In this document: positions 40,270-49,694 of the stretch, in pieces | Position numbering within the stretch: the first letter of the stretch is position 1 | How the letters are laid out: every line of letters starts with the position of its first letter | Made by a program: the position numbers and the translations under genes | Source: Peptoclostridium sp965368085 | GTDB taxonomy: Bacteria > Bacillota > Clostridia > Peptostreptococcales > Peptostreptococcaceae | DNA length: 50,275 nt | Direction of reading: 5' to 3' | Assembly (NCBI GenBank): GCA_965368085.1 | Contig: CBDULP010000018.1 | Location: 1-50,275, forward strand | Notes under the pieces: generated by a model | The model's database searches: none | What the model was told of the DNA's origin: nothing | Seen by the model: the letters and a program-made list of their open reading frames with translations, nothing else

Positions 40270-41454
40270 ATGAAAAAAGGCATTAGGCTTTTGCTTGCGG
40301 ACAGCACGTATGAAGCTGGAGGAAGCATGAAAAGGACTCTTATAAGAGACGGGAATATTGAAATAGTTGGAAAAGCTGGAGATGGAAATCAAGTGGTTGA
40401 AATGGCCAGTGAATTAAATCCGGATGTGATTCTTCTGAATCTCGAAATAGAAGGTATGGATGCGGTTGAAGCCGCTAAAATGGTTCTTAATGAAAATCCT
40501 AGAACAATTATAGTTATGGTGTTTACAGAAAAAAATAAAAACCACATCAAAAGGGCCATGACAGCGGGAATAAGGGACTATATAGTGAAGCCGTTCACAA
40601 TGAACTCCCTTATAGATACAATTGTGAACCTTTATGAGATGGATAATAAAAGAAGAGAATCACTTAAAATAGATGAAGTTGTTTTATCTGATTCAGTATC
40701 AGGGTCTCATATAGCGCCTCAAATAGATTCGAAGGTTATTACTGTCTTTAGCACCAAGGGCGGAGTAGGAAAAAGCATACTGGCAATAAACCTTGCCGTA
40801 TCACTTGCTGAAAAGACGGATAAAAAAGTGGCGCTTATAGATCTTGACCTTTCATCAGGAGATGTAGCTATAATGCTGGATTTATATCCAAAGAGAACTA
40901 TAACTGAGCTGATAAAGGATATGCCGAGTCTTGATTCTGAAATTCTCGATGAATACCTTATAAAACATGATTCGGGCATAAGTGTATTGCCGGCGCCAAT
41001 AAGTCCGGAGCAAGCTGAATACATAACGCCCTTGAATCTTGAAAAGATAATGAAGGTATTGGTAAACAATTACCACTATATTGTAATAGATACGGGGCCT
41101 TCATTTAGAGATATAAATCTAGCGGCATTGGATATGTCTGACAGGATACTGTTCGTGACAACTCTGGACATAGCTACAGTTAAAAATGCAAGGGTGGGGC
41201 TGGATATAATGAGAAAACTCAACTACGAGGACAAAAAAATAAGCATGGTATTGAACAGGTATCATAAAAAGTTTGGAATAAGTGTAAAAGATCTTGAAAA
41301 AACTGCTAAAAAGGACATAACGGCAATAGTGCCAATGGATGACAGGACTGTTATAAACTCCATAAATACAGGGGAGCCTTTCGTAGTAAAGCAGTCCCGA
41401 AAGCCTGTTTCGAAAAGAATATCACAAATTTCAGACTTCATAATAAAGGGATAG
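40270..41454 (+). CDS. cpaE: CpaE-like: receiver-like domain plus ParA/MinD ATPase
   Basis: A 394-aa protein. Residues 1-120 have a response-regulator fold (DVILLNLEIEGMDA, MVFTEK, IVKPF), but the phospho-acceptor Asp is replaced by Asn (LLNLEIEG), so it cannot be phosphorylated normally. Residues 155-394 are a ParA-like ATPase with the deviant Walker A KGGVGKS and the DTGP block. CpaE-type proteins localise Tad machinery. GGGGGG before ATG. Confidence 0.85.
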   Translation: MKKGIRLLLADSTYEAGGSMKRTLIRDGNIEIVGKAGDGNQVVEMASELNPDVILLNLEIEGMDAVEAAKMVLNENPRTIIVMVFTEKNKNHIKRAMTAGIRDYIVKPFTMNSLIDTIVNLYEMDNKRRESLKIDEVVLSDSVSGSHIAPQIDSKVITVFSTKGGVGKSILAINLAVSLAEKTDKKVALIDLDLSSGDVAIMLDLYPKRTITELIKDMPSLDSEILDEYLIKHDSGISVLPAPISPEQAEYITPLNLEKIMKVLVNNYHYIVIDTGPSFRDINLAALDMSDRILFVTTLDIATVKNARVGLDIMRKLNYEDKKISMVLNRYHKKFGISVKDLEKTAKKDITAIVPMDDRTVINSINTGEPFVVKQSRKPVSKRISQISDFIIKG

Positions 41455-41466
41455 CGGGGTGATTTT

Positions 41467-42792
41467 ATGAGCCTTATGGACAGACTTGGCAAGGTGAAGC
41501 TGGACGAAATTGTAAAAGAAAACAATGATGAAAGTTTTGAAAGGTCGGAAAAGGTCTATTCCATAATAGACAAAATTCAGGCTGCTTTAATAAAGTCAAA
41601 CGAAAAAAAGAGCATGAGCGAAACTGAAATAATGGAAAAAGTAATTGAAACACTTCAAGAGATAATGGAAGAGGAGAACACTTTCTTTAATAAAAACGAG
41701 AGGGAGGCAATAATCGGGGTTGCAATGGATGAGATAGTAGGGTATGGTCCAATAACCCCTCTTATAAAAAATCCGGAAATCACAGAGGTTATGGTAAATG
41801 GGTCTGAATCGGTATATGTCGAGAGGGCTGGAAAGATAGAACAGACGAATGTGAAATTCAGGAGCGAAAGGCAATTAAAGCACGTAATAGAAAAAATAGT
41901 TGTTCCTCTTGGAAGACGGGTGGACGAATCATCCCCCATGGTGGATGCAAGACTTCCCGATGGATCAAGAGTCAATGCTATAATACCGCCACTTTCACTG
42001 AATGGATCAGTGCTTACAATAAGAAAATTTGCAGAGGATCCGTTTACAGCGGGAGACCTTGTGAGTTTTGGGACGATGAGCCCGCAAATTGTTGAATTTT
42101 TAAAGGCTTGCGTTGAGGCAAGGCTTAACATACTTATATCAGGAGGAACGGGAAGTGGGAAGACTACCACTCTTAATGTAGTTTCATCTTTCATACCATC
42201 GAATGAGAGAATAATAACAATAGAGGATGCGGCGGAGCTTCAGCTTCACCAAGACCATGTTGTAAGGCTTGAGGCGAGGCCTGCCAATATAGAGGGAAAG
42301 GGAGAGGTTGTAATAAGGGATCTAGTAAAAAATGCCCTTCGTATGAGGCCAGACAGGATAATAGTAGGCGAGGTTCGTACAGGGGAAGCGTTGGACATGC
42401 TTCAAGCCATGAATACAGGGCATGACGGTTCGATAACAACAGGTCACGCCAATTCTCCAAGAGATATGCTTGCAAGGCTTGAAACGATGGTTATGATGGC
42501 TGGTATGGATCTTCCTCTAAGGGCAATAAGAGAGCAGGTTGCTTCCGCAATAGATATAATAGTCCATCAGTCAAGGCTTAAAGATGGAAGTAGGAAGATA
42601 GTCAGCATAATGGAAATACAGGGAATGGAAAACGATGTTATAACCCTTCAGGAAATATTTAAATTCCAGACCAATGGAAGGGATTCTAGGGGAAATATAA
42701 GGGGTGAACTTGTAAGCACAGGAATAAAACCGAAGATATTGGACAATATCAAAGAGGCGGGCATAAAGATAAACGAGGATTTATTCAGATGA
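41467..42792 (+). CDS. cpaF: Tad pilus assembly ATPase CpaF (TadA)
   Basis: A 441-aa hexameric secretion ATPase that powers pilus assembly. Walker A GGTGSGKTTT (about 226-235), Walker B RPDRIIVGEVR (about 295-305), a TGHDGSITTGHANSP histidine box, and the helical N-terminal extension are present. Spacing to cpaE is 12 nt and to tadB 22 nt. Confidence 0.95.
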   Translation: MSLMDRLGKVKLDEIVKENNDESFERSEKVYSIIDKIQAALIKSNEKKSMSETEIMEKVIETLQEIMEEENTFFNKNEREAIIGVAMDEIVGYGPITPLIKNPEITEVMVNGSESVYVERAGKIEQTNVKFRSERQLKHVIEKIVVPLGRRVDESSPMVDARLPDGSRVNAIIPPLSLNGSVLTIRKFAEDPFTAGDLVSFGTMSPQIVEFLKACVEARLNILISGGTGSGKTTTLNVVSSFIPSNERIITIEDAAELQLHQDHVVRLEARPANIEGKGEVVIRDLVKNALRMRPDRIIVGEVRTGEALDMLQAMNTGHDGSITTGHANSPRDMLARLETMVMMAGMDLPLRAIREQVASAIDIIVHQSRLKDGSRKIVSIMEIQGMENDVITLQEIFKFQTNGRDSRGNIRGELVSTGIKPKILDNIKEAGIKINEDLFR

Positions 42793-42814
42793 TCCTTTGG
42801 ATGGAGGTGATTAT

Positions 42815-43795
42815 ATGATTTATGCCATACTTGCCGCAGTGTTCATAGAAATATTCATACTGTCTGCTATGTTGTTTGACAGTTTTACACATAAGAAACC
42901 TATAAAGAGGCTTAATGCTTACCTTGAAAAAGGTCACTATATAGAACTTGATGAGAACAAAAATTCAGGCAAGCATTTAAATGCTTATGAAGTTAAGGAA
43001 TATATACGAAAGCTTGAAAAAACCGCTGAAAACTTGAGCTTTTTTAAACAGAAAAGGGAAAAACTTGACAACAGGCTTGCAGTTGCGGGGATACTCCTTA
43101 CAGTTGAAGAATTTTTGATTGCAAGCTTTGGAATAGTGTTAATTTCGCTTTACTTGGGATATAGAATATCTTCAAGCCTATTAGCAGGCATAGCGATTGC
43201 GCTCATGGCAGGCATATCAATAGTTATGTTTATAGGATTCAAGGAGAAAAAAAGAAAAGAAGAGTTCAACAAGCAGCTTGGAGATGCTATGGATATGATG
43301 GCTGGAACACTCAGAGCCGGATATAGTTTTATGCAGGCTATGGACACCGTAGCAAAGGAAATGCCACAGCCCATAGCAGGTGAATTTTCAAAAGTCATAA
43401 AGGAAATGCAGGTTGGGGGAACTCTTGAAAATGCATTTGAAAATCTCTTGAACAGGGTGAGGACTGACGACCTTGAGCTATTGGTGACATCAGTTCTTAT
43501 ACACAGGCAGGTAGGAGGAAATCTTGCTGAAATACTTGAAAATATTTCATCTACAATACGCGAACGTATAAAACTAAAGGGAGAGATAAAAGTTCTCACA
43601 GGCCAGGCGAGGGTTTCAGGCCTTATAATATCGCTGCTTCCTTTTAGTTTTGCAGTCATAATAACGTTTATAAATCCCAAACACATGGCTGTGCTTTTTA
43701 GTGATAGAATTGGAGTTTTAATGGTTATTATGGCTATTTTCGGTCAACTTATAGGGTTTTTAATCATAAGGAAGGTAATGGATATAAAATATTGA
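42815..43795 (+). CDS. tadB: Tad pilus inner-membrane protein TadB
   Basis: A 326-aa T2SF-domain protein. N- and C-terminal helices flank AMDMMAGTLRAGYSF and the VLIHRQVGGNLAEIL block. ATG 42815 follows GGAGGTG; a TTG 18 nt upstream overlaps it. Platform partner of TadC. Confidence 0.9.
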   Translation: MIYAILAAVFIEIFILSAMLFDSFTHKKPIKRLNAYLEKGHYIELDENKNSGKHLNAYEVKEYIRKLEKTAENLSFFKQKREKLDNRLAVAGILLTVEEFLIASFGIVLISLYLGYRISSSLLAGIAIALMAGISIVMFIGFKEKKRKEEFNKQLGDAMDMMAGTLRAGYSFMQAMDTVAKEMPQPIAGEFSKVIKEMQVGGTLENAFENLLNRVRTDDLELLVTSVLIHRQVGGNLAEILENISSTIRERIKLKGEIKVLTGQARVSGLIISLLPFSFAVIITFINPKHMAVLFSDRIGVLMVIMAIFGQLIGFLIIRKVMDIKY

Positions 43796-43829
43796 TTTAT
43801 AAAGTTGTAATTAAAGGGAGGTGAAGTCT

Positions 43830-44753
43830 GTGGGTGGTTGGACTTTCATAGCTACGGCAATGGGGATGAGCTATATTTTTTTCATGGTATTTAGCGCTGT
43901 GCTCACGCCTGTGATGAGCATAAAGAGGAGAATGGAGCATATTGATGAAGTATATGGCGAATATGTTGAAGTAGACGACGTAAGAGAGCTTCCATTCAGT
44001 GAAAGAATAGTTGAGCCTTTAAAGAAAAAGACAAGGGATATGTTAAAAAGCAAGACTCCCAAGGGTCTTATAGGCGAACTTGAGCTCAATATAGAAAAGG
44101 CGGGAAGGCCGTATGACATCGGTGTTTCAGGATGGCTTGCAATAAGGCTTGTGATTTCTGTAGTTATTCCGTTTTTGCTAATACTTTTAATGGTAAATGG
44201 AGAATCTACGTTCTCGCATAAGTTGCTGCTTTCAGGTATGACTATGATAATATGCATGATTATTCCGAAGTCTCTTTTGAACTCAAAGATAAAAATGAGA
44301 AGAAAAGTTGTTACAAGGCAGCTTCCAGATGTGCTTGACATACTTACTGTAAGCGTCGAGTCGGGTCTTTCGTTTGACAGTGCGCTTGCAAAAGTGGTGG
44401 AAAAAAACTATGGTGAGCTTGCAACTGAATTTAAGAAGGTGCTTAATGAAATACAGCTTGGAAAGACAAGAAGGGAAGCCCTAAAGAACATGTCTTTAAG
44501 ATGCGATGCAGACGACGTTAGGCTTTTTATCTCTTCGATAATACAGGCTGAGCAGCTTGGGGTAAGTATAGGAAAGGTACTTAGAATCCAGGCGGACCAG
44601 ATGAGACTCAAGAGAAAACAAAGGGCTGAAGAGCTTGCGATAAAGGCTCCTGTAAAGATGATACTTCCACTTGTGCTGTTTGTATTCCCAGGACTTTTTG
44701 TGGTTATACTAGGGCCAGCACTGATACAGATAAAAAACATGCTATTCAGGTGA
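43830..44753 (+). CDS. tadC: Tad pilus inner-membrane protein TadC
   Basis: A 307-aa T2SF-domain protein with four hydrophobic segments. VSVESGLSFDSALAKV and IQAEQLGVSIGKVLR are typical. GTG 43830 follows GGGAGGTG. Together with TadB it forms the platform that receives CpaF. Confidence 0.9.
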   Translation: MGGWTFIATAMGMSYIFFMVFSAVLTPVMSIKRRMEHIDEVYGEYVEVDDVRELPFSERIVEPLKKKTRDMLKSKTPKGLIGELELNIEKAGRPYDIGVSGWLAIRLVISVVIPFLLILLMVNGESTFSHKLLLSGMTMIICMIIPKSLLNSKIKMRRKVVTRQLPDVLDILTVSVESGLSFDSALAKVVEKNYGELATEFKKVLNEIQLGKTRREALKNMSLRCDADDVRLFISSIIQAEQLGVSIGKVLRIQADQMRLKRKQRAEELAIKAPVKMILPLVLFVFPGLFVVILGPALIQIKNMLFR

Positions 44754-44757
44754 TTTT

Positions 44758-45105
44758 ATGAGACTTTACAATGTTTCAAAAGAATGCGACATAGCGTCAA
44801 AAGCAAAAATGGCTGACAGCTTTCTTAAAAGGCTGGTTGGGCTTATGGGGAAAAACGGGCTGGAAAATGACGAATGCCTTGTAATAACTCCGTGCAACAG
44901 CATACACACATTTTTTATGAAATTTCCAATAGATGTAATTTTTATGGATAAAGATTGCAAGGTTGTAAAGCTCATAAGGGGAGTAGATCCTAAAAAAATG
45001 GTGATGCCGGTTAGCGGCGCACATTCGGTGGCGGAGTTTGATTCAAGGAATGAAATGACATACGGGATTGAAGAAGGAGATGTTTTAAAAATTGAAGGAA
45101 TATAA
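44758..45105 (+). CDS. DUF192 protein
   Basis: A 115-aa protein of the DUF192 family: FLKRLVGLMGK, CNSIHTFFMKFPIDVIFMD, MVMPVSGAHSVAE. It begins 4 nt after the tadC stop, so it is the last gene of the pilus operon. DUF192 genes often follow tad/type II secretion operons. Function unknown. Confidence 0.85.
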   Translation: MRLYNVSKECDIASKAKMADSFLKRLVGLMGKNGLENDECLVITPCNSIHTFFMKFPIDVIFMDKDCKVVKLIRGVDPKKMVMPVSGAHSVAEFDSRNEMTYGIEEGDVLKIEGI

Positions 45106-45155
45106 AAGCCCTTTATGCAAAGTCTGTGACATGTGCATAAAGGGCTTTTATATTT
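45101..45155 (+). terminator. terminator of the tad operon
   Basis: ATAAAAGCCCTTTATGCA (45101-45118) pairs with TGCATAAAGGGCTTTTAT (45134-45151), then a TTT. It begins in the last codons of the DUF192 gene. Confidence 0.9.
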
Positions 45156-45188
45156 GGCGTGAGCACTAGAATTGAAAACAAGAAAGAA

Positions 45189-45542
45189 CTAAAGAGCCTC
45201 GCTTAGCTTTGTAAGGGCGCTTATCTCACCTTTTAGCTTGTAAGGTATGCTTACAAATTCAAGACCGCTTCTGTAGTAAGAATCATTCTTCTTGCTCCAC
45301 ATGACTTTGGCCATGACCTTGTAAGTGGAAAGTCCAAAACTGATATCAAATATAAGTACAAATCCGCTGTGGAGCGCTTGGCTGGATCTAAGGCCGACAC
45401 CTCCAGATGAGATGTCCATTACAAAGAGTTCTATAGGCGTTTCAAGTTCTATAAGTTCCTCTGTATTGTAATATCTGTAGCAAAGAGCACGATCTTCGTG
45501 CTTTACACGTTTGTGGTGCCTGTCTTTTTTACTATAGGGCAT
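45189..45542 (-). CDS. PilZ-domain protein, predicted c-di-GMP receptor
   Basis: A 117-aa single-domain PilZ protein. The c-di-GMP-binding residues are complete: RHHKR (RxxxR) and DISSGGVGL (D/NxSxxG). AAAGGAGG lies 8 nt before ATG 45542. It is convergent with the tad operon, which suggests, without proving, that c-di-GMP might control pilus activity. Confidence 0.85.
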   Translation of the reverse strand: MPYSKKDRHHKRVKHEDRALCYRYYNTEELIELETPIELFVMDISSGGVGLRSSQALHSGFVLIFDISFGLSTYKVMAKVMWSKKNDSYYRSGLEFVSIPYKLKGEISALTKLSEAL

Positions 45543-45719
45543 AACGCCGACCTCCTTTGTATAGCAATATAATTTATATGTCAAGATTGCAATCTCATGT
45601 TTTATGGTATAAATAAAAAAATGCTTATAAATAAAATACCCTTGTAATACCATTTGGAAACGAACATGGGGCAATGTTTTGAAATTAAAATGAAAATATT
45701 TGGAAAGTGAGGGATGGAT

Positions 45720-46568
45720 ATGAAAAAAGCCATGTTTTATGAGAAAAGAGGTGAAAACACAGCGTGCAGGCTGTGCGCGCACGGCTGCATCATAAAGCCT
45801 GACAGAACAGGGCTTTGCGGAGTCAGAAAAAACATAGGAGGGGAGCTTTATACTCTTAATTACGGAAAGCTATCGGCTATAAACACAGATCCTGTTGAAA
45901 AGAAGCCTCTAAAGCATTTTATGCCTGGGACTAAGACACTTTCTATAGGAAGCTATGGGTGTAATTTCTCATGCCTTTACTGTCAGAACTGGCACATAGC
46001 ACATGAAACGCCTTCATACCTTGTTGAAAAGACCCCGGAGGAAATAGTCGGCATGACTATTGAAGAGGGATATCCGTCAATATCGTACACATACAACGAA
46101 CCCACTGTATTTTACGAGTTCATGCTGGACACTGCAAAGCTGGCGAAAGAAAAAGGGCTGAGGAATATCATGGTCACGAATGGATTCATACAAAGAGAGC
46201 CGCTGGAGCTTTTGCTCAAGTATATTGATGCCATGAACATAGACCTTAAGACATTCAGGGCAGAGACATACAAGTCAATATGCGGCGGAAGGCTGGAGCC
46301 TGTAAAAGAAACTATAAAGATTGCAGCCAAGAAATGTCACGTGGAAGTTACCACGTTAATAGTCACTGGTATGAATGACAATGAGCAGGAACTTACAGAG
46401 CTGTTTGAATGGTTGGCAAGTGTTGACAAGGGCATACCGCTTCACATAACAAGGTATTTTCCAGCGTATAAATACAATGAGCCTCCTACTGACATTGAGT
46501 TCATGAGAAAGATGCATGAAAAGGCCCAAAAATACCTCGACAATGTCTATCTGGGAAATATATGGTAG
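45720..46568 (+). CDS. amrS: AmmeMemoRadiSam system radical SAM enzyme (AmrS)
   Basis: A 282-aa radical SAM protein with CRLCAHGC at the N-terminus (about 18-25), an additional cysteine-bearing LCGVR, and the radical SAM motif CNFSCLYC (about 80-87) before QNWHIAHE. The C-terminal half has MNIDLKTF and ITRYFPAY. ATG 45720 follows GTGAGGG at 7 nt; ATG 45714 overlaps it. The system name comes from its constant linkage to MEMO and AMMECR1 proteins, found next door here. Reaction unknown. Confidence 0.92.
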   Translation: MKKAMFYEKRGENTACRLCAHGCIIKPDRTGLCGVRKNIGGELYTLNYGKLSAINTDPVEKKPLKHFMPGTKTLSIGSYGCNFSCLYCQNWHIAHETPSYLVEKTPEEIVGMTIEEGYPSISYTYNEPTVFYEFMLDTAKLAKEKGLRNIMVTNGFIQREPLELLLKYIDAMNIDLKTFRAETYKSICGGRLEPVKETIKIAAKKCHVEVTTLIVTGMNDNEQELTELFEWLASVDKGIPLHITRYFPAYKYNEPPTDIEFMRKMHEKAQKYLDNVYLGNIW

Positions 46569-46673
46569 ATTTGCAGCGCGAGAAGAGTGACAAAATTCCA
46601 AGCAGCACTAATGCTAAAGGCATTTGAACATATGAGAAATTGATAAATACCTTACCGGAAGGAGGAAAAAAAT

Positions 46674-48110
46674 ATGCATCTGAAAGGAGTGGCATTTTCG
46701 CCCCATCCCCCGATAATAATACCGGAAGTGGGAATGGGAGAGGAAAAGGGTGCTGCAAGAACCATAGAAGGAATGGAGAAAATGGCAAAGGATGTGGCTG
46801 ATAAAGCGCCAAATGTAATAGTGCTCATAACGCCGCATGGGAATGTGTTTGCAGATGGACTTTGCATACTTGACGAGCCGGTCATATATGGGGATCTTGG
46901 AAAGTTTGCAAGGCCGGACGTGAAATTTGAAAGAGAAGTTGACCAAGATCTTCAAAAGGCTATAAGGGAGCAGCTTGAAAAAGACAATGTTCAGCATATA
47001 TTTCTTGATAATGAAAAGTCGAAGGAATACATGGTTGATATAGAGATTGACCACGGATGTGCAGTTCCGCTTTACTATATTCAAAAAGAGTATAACGATT
47101 TTAAAATAATACACATTACAATAGGAATGCTTAGCATAATGGACATGTACAGGGCGGGGGTTTCTCTTGCAAAGGCTATTGAAAAGTCAGGAAGAGACAC
47201 TGTGATAGTTGCGAGCGGAGACCTTTCGCACAGGCTCAGCAGCACTGGACCATATGCATACAATCCAAACGGAGAGGTATTTGACGGGAAGATAGTGGAT
47301 GCTCTTAAAAGTGGAAATTTTGAAAAAGCGCTTTCAATACCAAAGAGCGTTTATGAGCCTGCCGGGGAATGCGGATACAGGTCTATAGCAATGGCGCTGG
47401 GGTCGGTTGATACGGCGGAGGTAGGGATTAACATATATTCATATGAGGGGCCGTTTGGAGTCGGATATATGACGGGATTTTTGAATGTGACAGGAGAAAA
47501 AGAGAAGGGACTTCTGGAGAGTATGGAGCACAGAAGCTCAGCTGAGAGAAAAAGGCAGAGGAAATTTGAAGATGACTATGTAAAACTGGCGAGGCATGCG
47601 GTTGAAAAATGGGTCAAAGAAGGACTGACAATAGACTTGGAGTATGCAAAGGATGTAATAGGTATTGACATTGAATTCATGACTGAAAGAAAGGCTGCGG
47701 CGTTTGTTTCAATAAACAAGGAAGGCATGCTCAGGGGGTGCATGGGGACAATGGAGCCTGTAATGGAGAATCTAGCATGGGAGATAATAAAAAACGCCAT
47801 AAGCGCGGCTTCGAATGATCCTAGATTTCCACCTGTTATGCCCCATGAGCTTGAAAGACTGGACATAAAAGTCGATGTGCTTGGGAATTTGGAAATGGTG
47901 GAATCTGAATCGGAGCTTAATGAGACTGAGTATGGGGTTGTGATTGTTTCAAAAGATAAAAAAGGGGTTCTTCTGCCGAACTTGGAAGGTGTGGATTCGG
48001 TTGAAATGCAGATTTCCATAGTTAAAAAAAAGGCGGGCATGGAACAAGGAGAAAAGTACGATATTTACAGATTTAAAGTGGAAAGGCATGAGTGCATGCA
48101 GTATGCATAA
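46674..48110 (+). CDS. AmmeMemoRadiSam protein: MEMO-AMMECR1 fusion
   Basis: A 478-aa fusion. Residues about 1-255 are MEMO-like (related to extradiol dioxygenases), with LITPHGNVF, HGCAVPLYYI and the ASGDLSHRLS block. Residues about 300-475 are AMMECR1: MLRGCMGTM, SNDPRFPPV and LDIKVDVLG. MEMO and AMMECR1 are separate in humans but fused or linked in many anaerobes, and the human MEMO1 was recently tied to copper redox handling. GGAAGGAGG precedes ATG. The radical SAM partner is 105 nt upstream. Confidence 0.92.
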   Translation: MHLKGVAFSPHPPIIIPEVGMGEEKGAARTIEGMEKMAKDVADKAPNVIVLITPHGNVFADGLCILDEPVIYGDLGKFARPDVKFEREVDQDLQKAIREQLEKDNVQHIFLDNEKSKEYMVDIEIDHGCAVPLYYIQKEYNDFKIIHITIGMLSIMDMYRAGVSLAKAIEKSGRDTVIVASGDLSHRLSSTGPYAYNPNGEVFDGKIVDALKSGNFEKALSIPKSVYEPAGECGYRSIAMALGSVDTAEVGINIYSYEGPFGVGYMTGFLNVTGEKEKGLLESMEHRSSAERKRQRKFEDDYVKLARHAVEKWVKEGLTIDLEYAKDVIGIDIEFMTERKAAAFVSINKEGMLRGCMGTMEPVMENLAWEIIKNAISAASNDPRFPPVMPHELERLDIKVDVLGNLEMVESESELNETEYGVVIVSKDKKGVLLPNLEGVDSVEMQISIVKKKAGMEQGEKYDIYRFKVERHECMQYA

Positions 48111-48129
48111 AAAAAGCCTATGCAAAATG

Positions 48130-48163
48130 ACCTTGTGATAACAAAAATCATAAGGTTTTTTTT
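48130..48163 (+). terminator. Rho-independent terminator
   Basis: ACCTTGTGAT pairs with ATCATAAGGT (G-T pair allowed), followed by a run of T. It ends the AmmeMemoRadiSam genes. Confidence 0.8.
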
Positions 48164-48171
48164 GAATTATA

Positions 48172-48200
48172 TTGACAAGTAGAGAGATAAGGGGTATTAT
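48172..48200 (+). promoter_or_regulatory. sigma-A promoter of the thioredoxin-CobW unit
   Basis: TTGACA (48172-48177), a 17-nt spacer and TATTAT (48195-48200). Confidence 0.75.
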
Positions 48201-48226
48201 ATGAGTGAAAGTGAATATACTCATAT
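48199..48226. promoter_or_regulatory. palindromic operator candidate
   Basis: ATATGAGT (48199-48206) and ACTCATAT (48219-48226), 12 nt apart, directly after the -10, where a repressor would block transcription. The small redox protein downstream is of a type sometimes linked to metal or arsenic response, but no repressor gene is in sight. Confidence 0.45.
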
Positions 48227-48314
48227 TTTAAAGATAAAGAGTAATTGAAGTGTATATAAAGCAGTTTAATAATAAAGTATAAGAATCACAATTTCGACTG
48301 GAGGTTGATGGGAT

Positions 48315-48551
48315 ATGGAGATAAAAATACTTGGAACAGGCTGCGCTAAATGCGACAAGCTTGAGACAAATGCAAAAAAGGCTGTTGAGGAGCTGGGTAT
48401 AGAGGCAAGTGTAATTAAAATCGACGACCTTGTTGAGATAATGCAACATGGAGTGCTTAACCCGCCAGCACTTGTCATAGACGGACAGATTAAGGTTACA
48501 GGAAAAGCTGTGGATGTTAATACCATAAAGAAATATATAACTTCTAAATAA
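48315..48551 (+). CDS. thioredoxin-like small redox protein (CxxC)
   Basis: A 78-aa thioredoxin-fold protein. It has a CAKC motif at residues 10-13 (GTGCAKCDKL) and a cis-proline region NPPALVIDG. It resembles the 75-80-residue redox-active disulfide family (TIGR00412). GGAGG upstream. It precedes the CobW-type GTPase gene, which is separated by 86 nt. Confidence 0.88.
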   Translation: MEIKILGTGCAKCDKLETNAKKAVEELGIEASVIKIDDLVEIMQHGVLNPPALVIDGQIKVTGKAVDVNTIKKYITSK

Positions 48552-48637
48552 TGAATTTAAGGTATGGCAGTTGAATAAACTGTCGGACATTGATAAAAAA
48601 GCCGTATGAAAAAGATATTATTGGGGAGGATTTTACA

Positions 48638-49576
48638 ATGGAAAATAAAAACAAAAAGCTGTATCTGCTAACTGGATTCTTGGGCGCTGGGAAAACAACT
48701 TTTTTAAAAAGCGTAATGGAGAGCCTTTCTGACAAAAAAGTCGGCATAATAATGAATGAATTTGGAAAGACTGGAATAGACGGAACTCTTGTAAAAAAAG
48801 ACGGAATAACTCTTACTGAAATAGACAGGGGATCAATATTTTGCTCATGCCTTAAGATATCTTTTGTGCAGGCCATGGTTGAAATGTCTAACCAGGACAT
48901 AGACTATCTGTTTGTTGAAAGTTCAGGGCTTGCGGATCCTTCGAATATAGACGATATAATGGATGCAGTGAGAAGACTTGCAGGGGACGATGCATATGAC
49001 TACAGAGGTGCAATATGTATTGTTGATGGAAGAAACTTCCTTGAGCAGCTTGACGAACTTGAAACTATAAAAAGACAGGCACTGTACAGCAACCTTGTCG
49101 TAATAAACAAGTCGGATCTTATAGACGAAGCTACAATTGAAAGCATAAAAGACAGGGTCAAAGAGATAAACCCTTACGTCGACATACAGCCTACATCTTT
49201 TGGAAAGATAGACAGATCATTCCTTGAAAAAGACCTTGTAAAAGAAAAATGGGTTGAATCTCAGGATACGACAAACACTACGCAGAACAAGCCAAGGACA
49301 TTCACGCTTAGATACAAGGATGAGATTTCAAAGGAAAATCTTACAAAATTCCTAGATGCTGTTTCACCTAGCGCATTCAGGATAAAAGGATTTTCAAAGC
49401 TTGATGATGGATGGAACCAGGTGGATGTTGTAAACAGCAAAATAGACTACAAGGAATTTGAATCGGATGCTCCTGACTCTAGCATAGTGTTCATATCAAA
49501 AATAGGAATAGGAATAATAAAGCAGATAGCGGATAACTGGGAGAATATAGTTGGAGTTGAAATGAAGCTTAGATAA
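48638..49576 (+). CDS. CobW/COG0523-type GTPase (metal insertion or chaperone)
   Basis: A 312-aa G3E GTPase. P-loop GFLGAGKTT (about 11-19), a metal-site variant FCSCLKISF (about 70, usual CxCC), switch ESSGLADP, and the guanine-specificity NKSD. C-terminal CobW_C-like region from about 220. ATG 48638 follows GGGGAGGA. Family members deliver Zn, Co, Fe or Ni to enzymes. The neighbouring redox protein and the modified CxCC motif leave the metal unknown. Confidence 0.85.
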   Translation: MENKNKKLYLLTGFLGAGKTTFLKSVMESLSDKKVGIIMNEFGKTGIDGTLVKKDGITLTEIDRGSIFCSCLKISFVQAMVEMSNQDIDYLFVESSGLADPSNIDDIMDAVRRLAGDDAYDYRGAICIVDGRNFLEQLDELETIKRQALYSNLVVINKSDLIDEATIESIKDRVKEINPYVDIQPTSFGKIDRSFLEKDLVKEKWVESQDTTNTTQNKPRTFTLRYKDEISKENLTKFLDAVSPSAFRIKGFSKLDDGWNQVDVVNSKIDYKEFESDAPDSSIVFISKIGIGIIKQIADNWENIVGVEMKLR

Positions 49577-49586
49577 TTAAATAGCA

Positions 49587-49627
49587 AAATACAAGAGGGC
49601 ATATCAATATGCCCTCTTGTATTTTTT
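49587..49627 (+). terminator. Rho-independent terminator
   Basis: AAATACAAGAGGGCATA and TATGCCCTCTTGTATTT form a long perfect stem, then six T. Confidence 0.92.
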
Positions 49628-49694
49628 GGAGTTTGCATCGGTGATGATTTGCAGTATCATAGGGGTATAAATAAGAATAAATAGGGAGGTTGCT

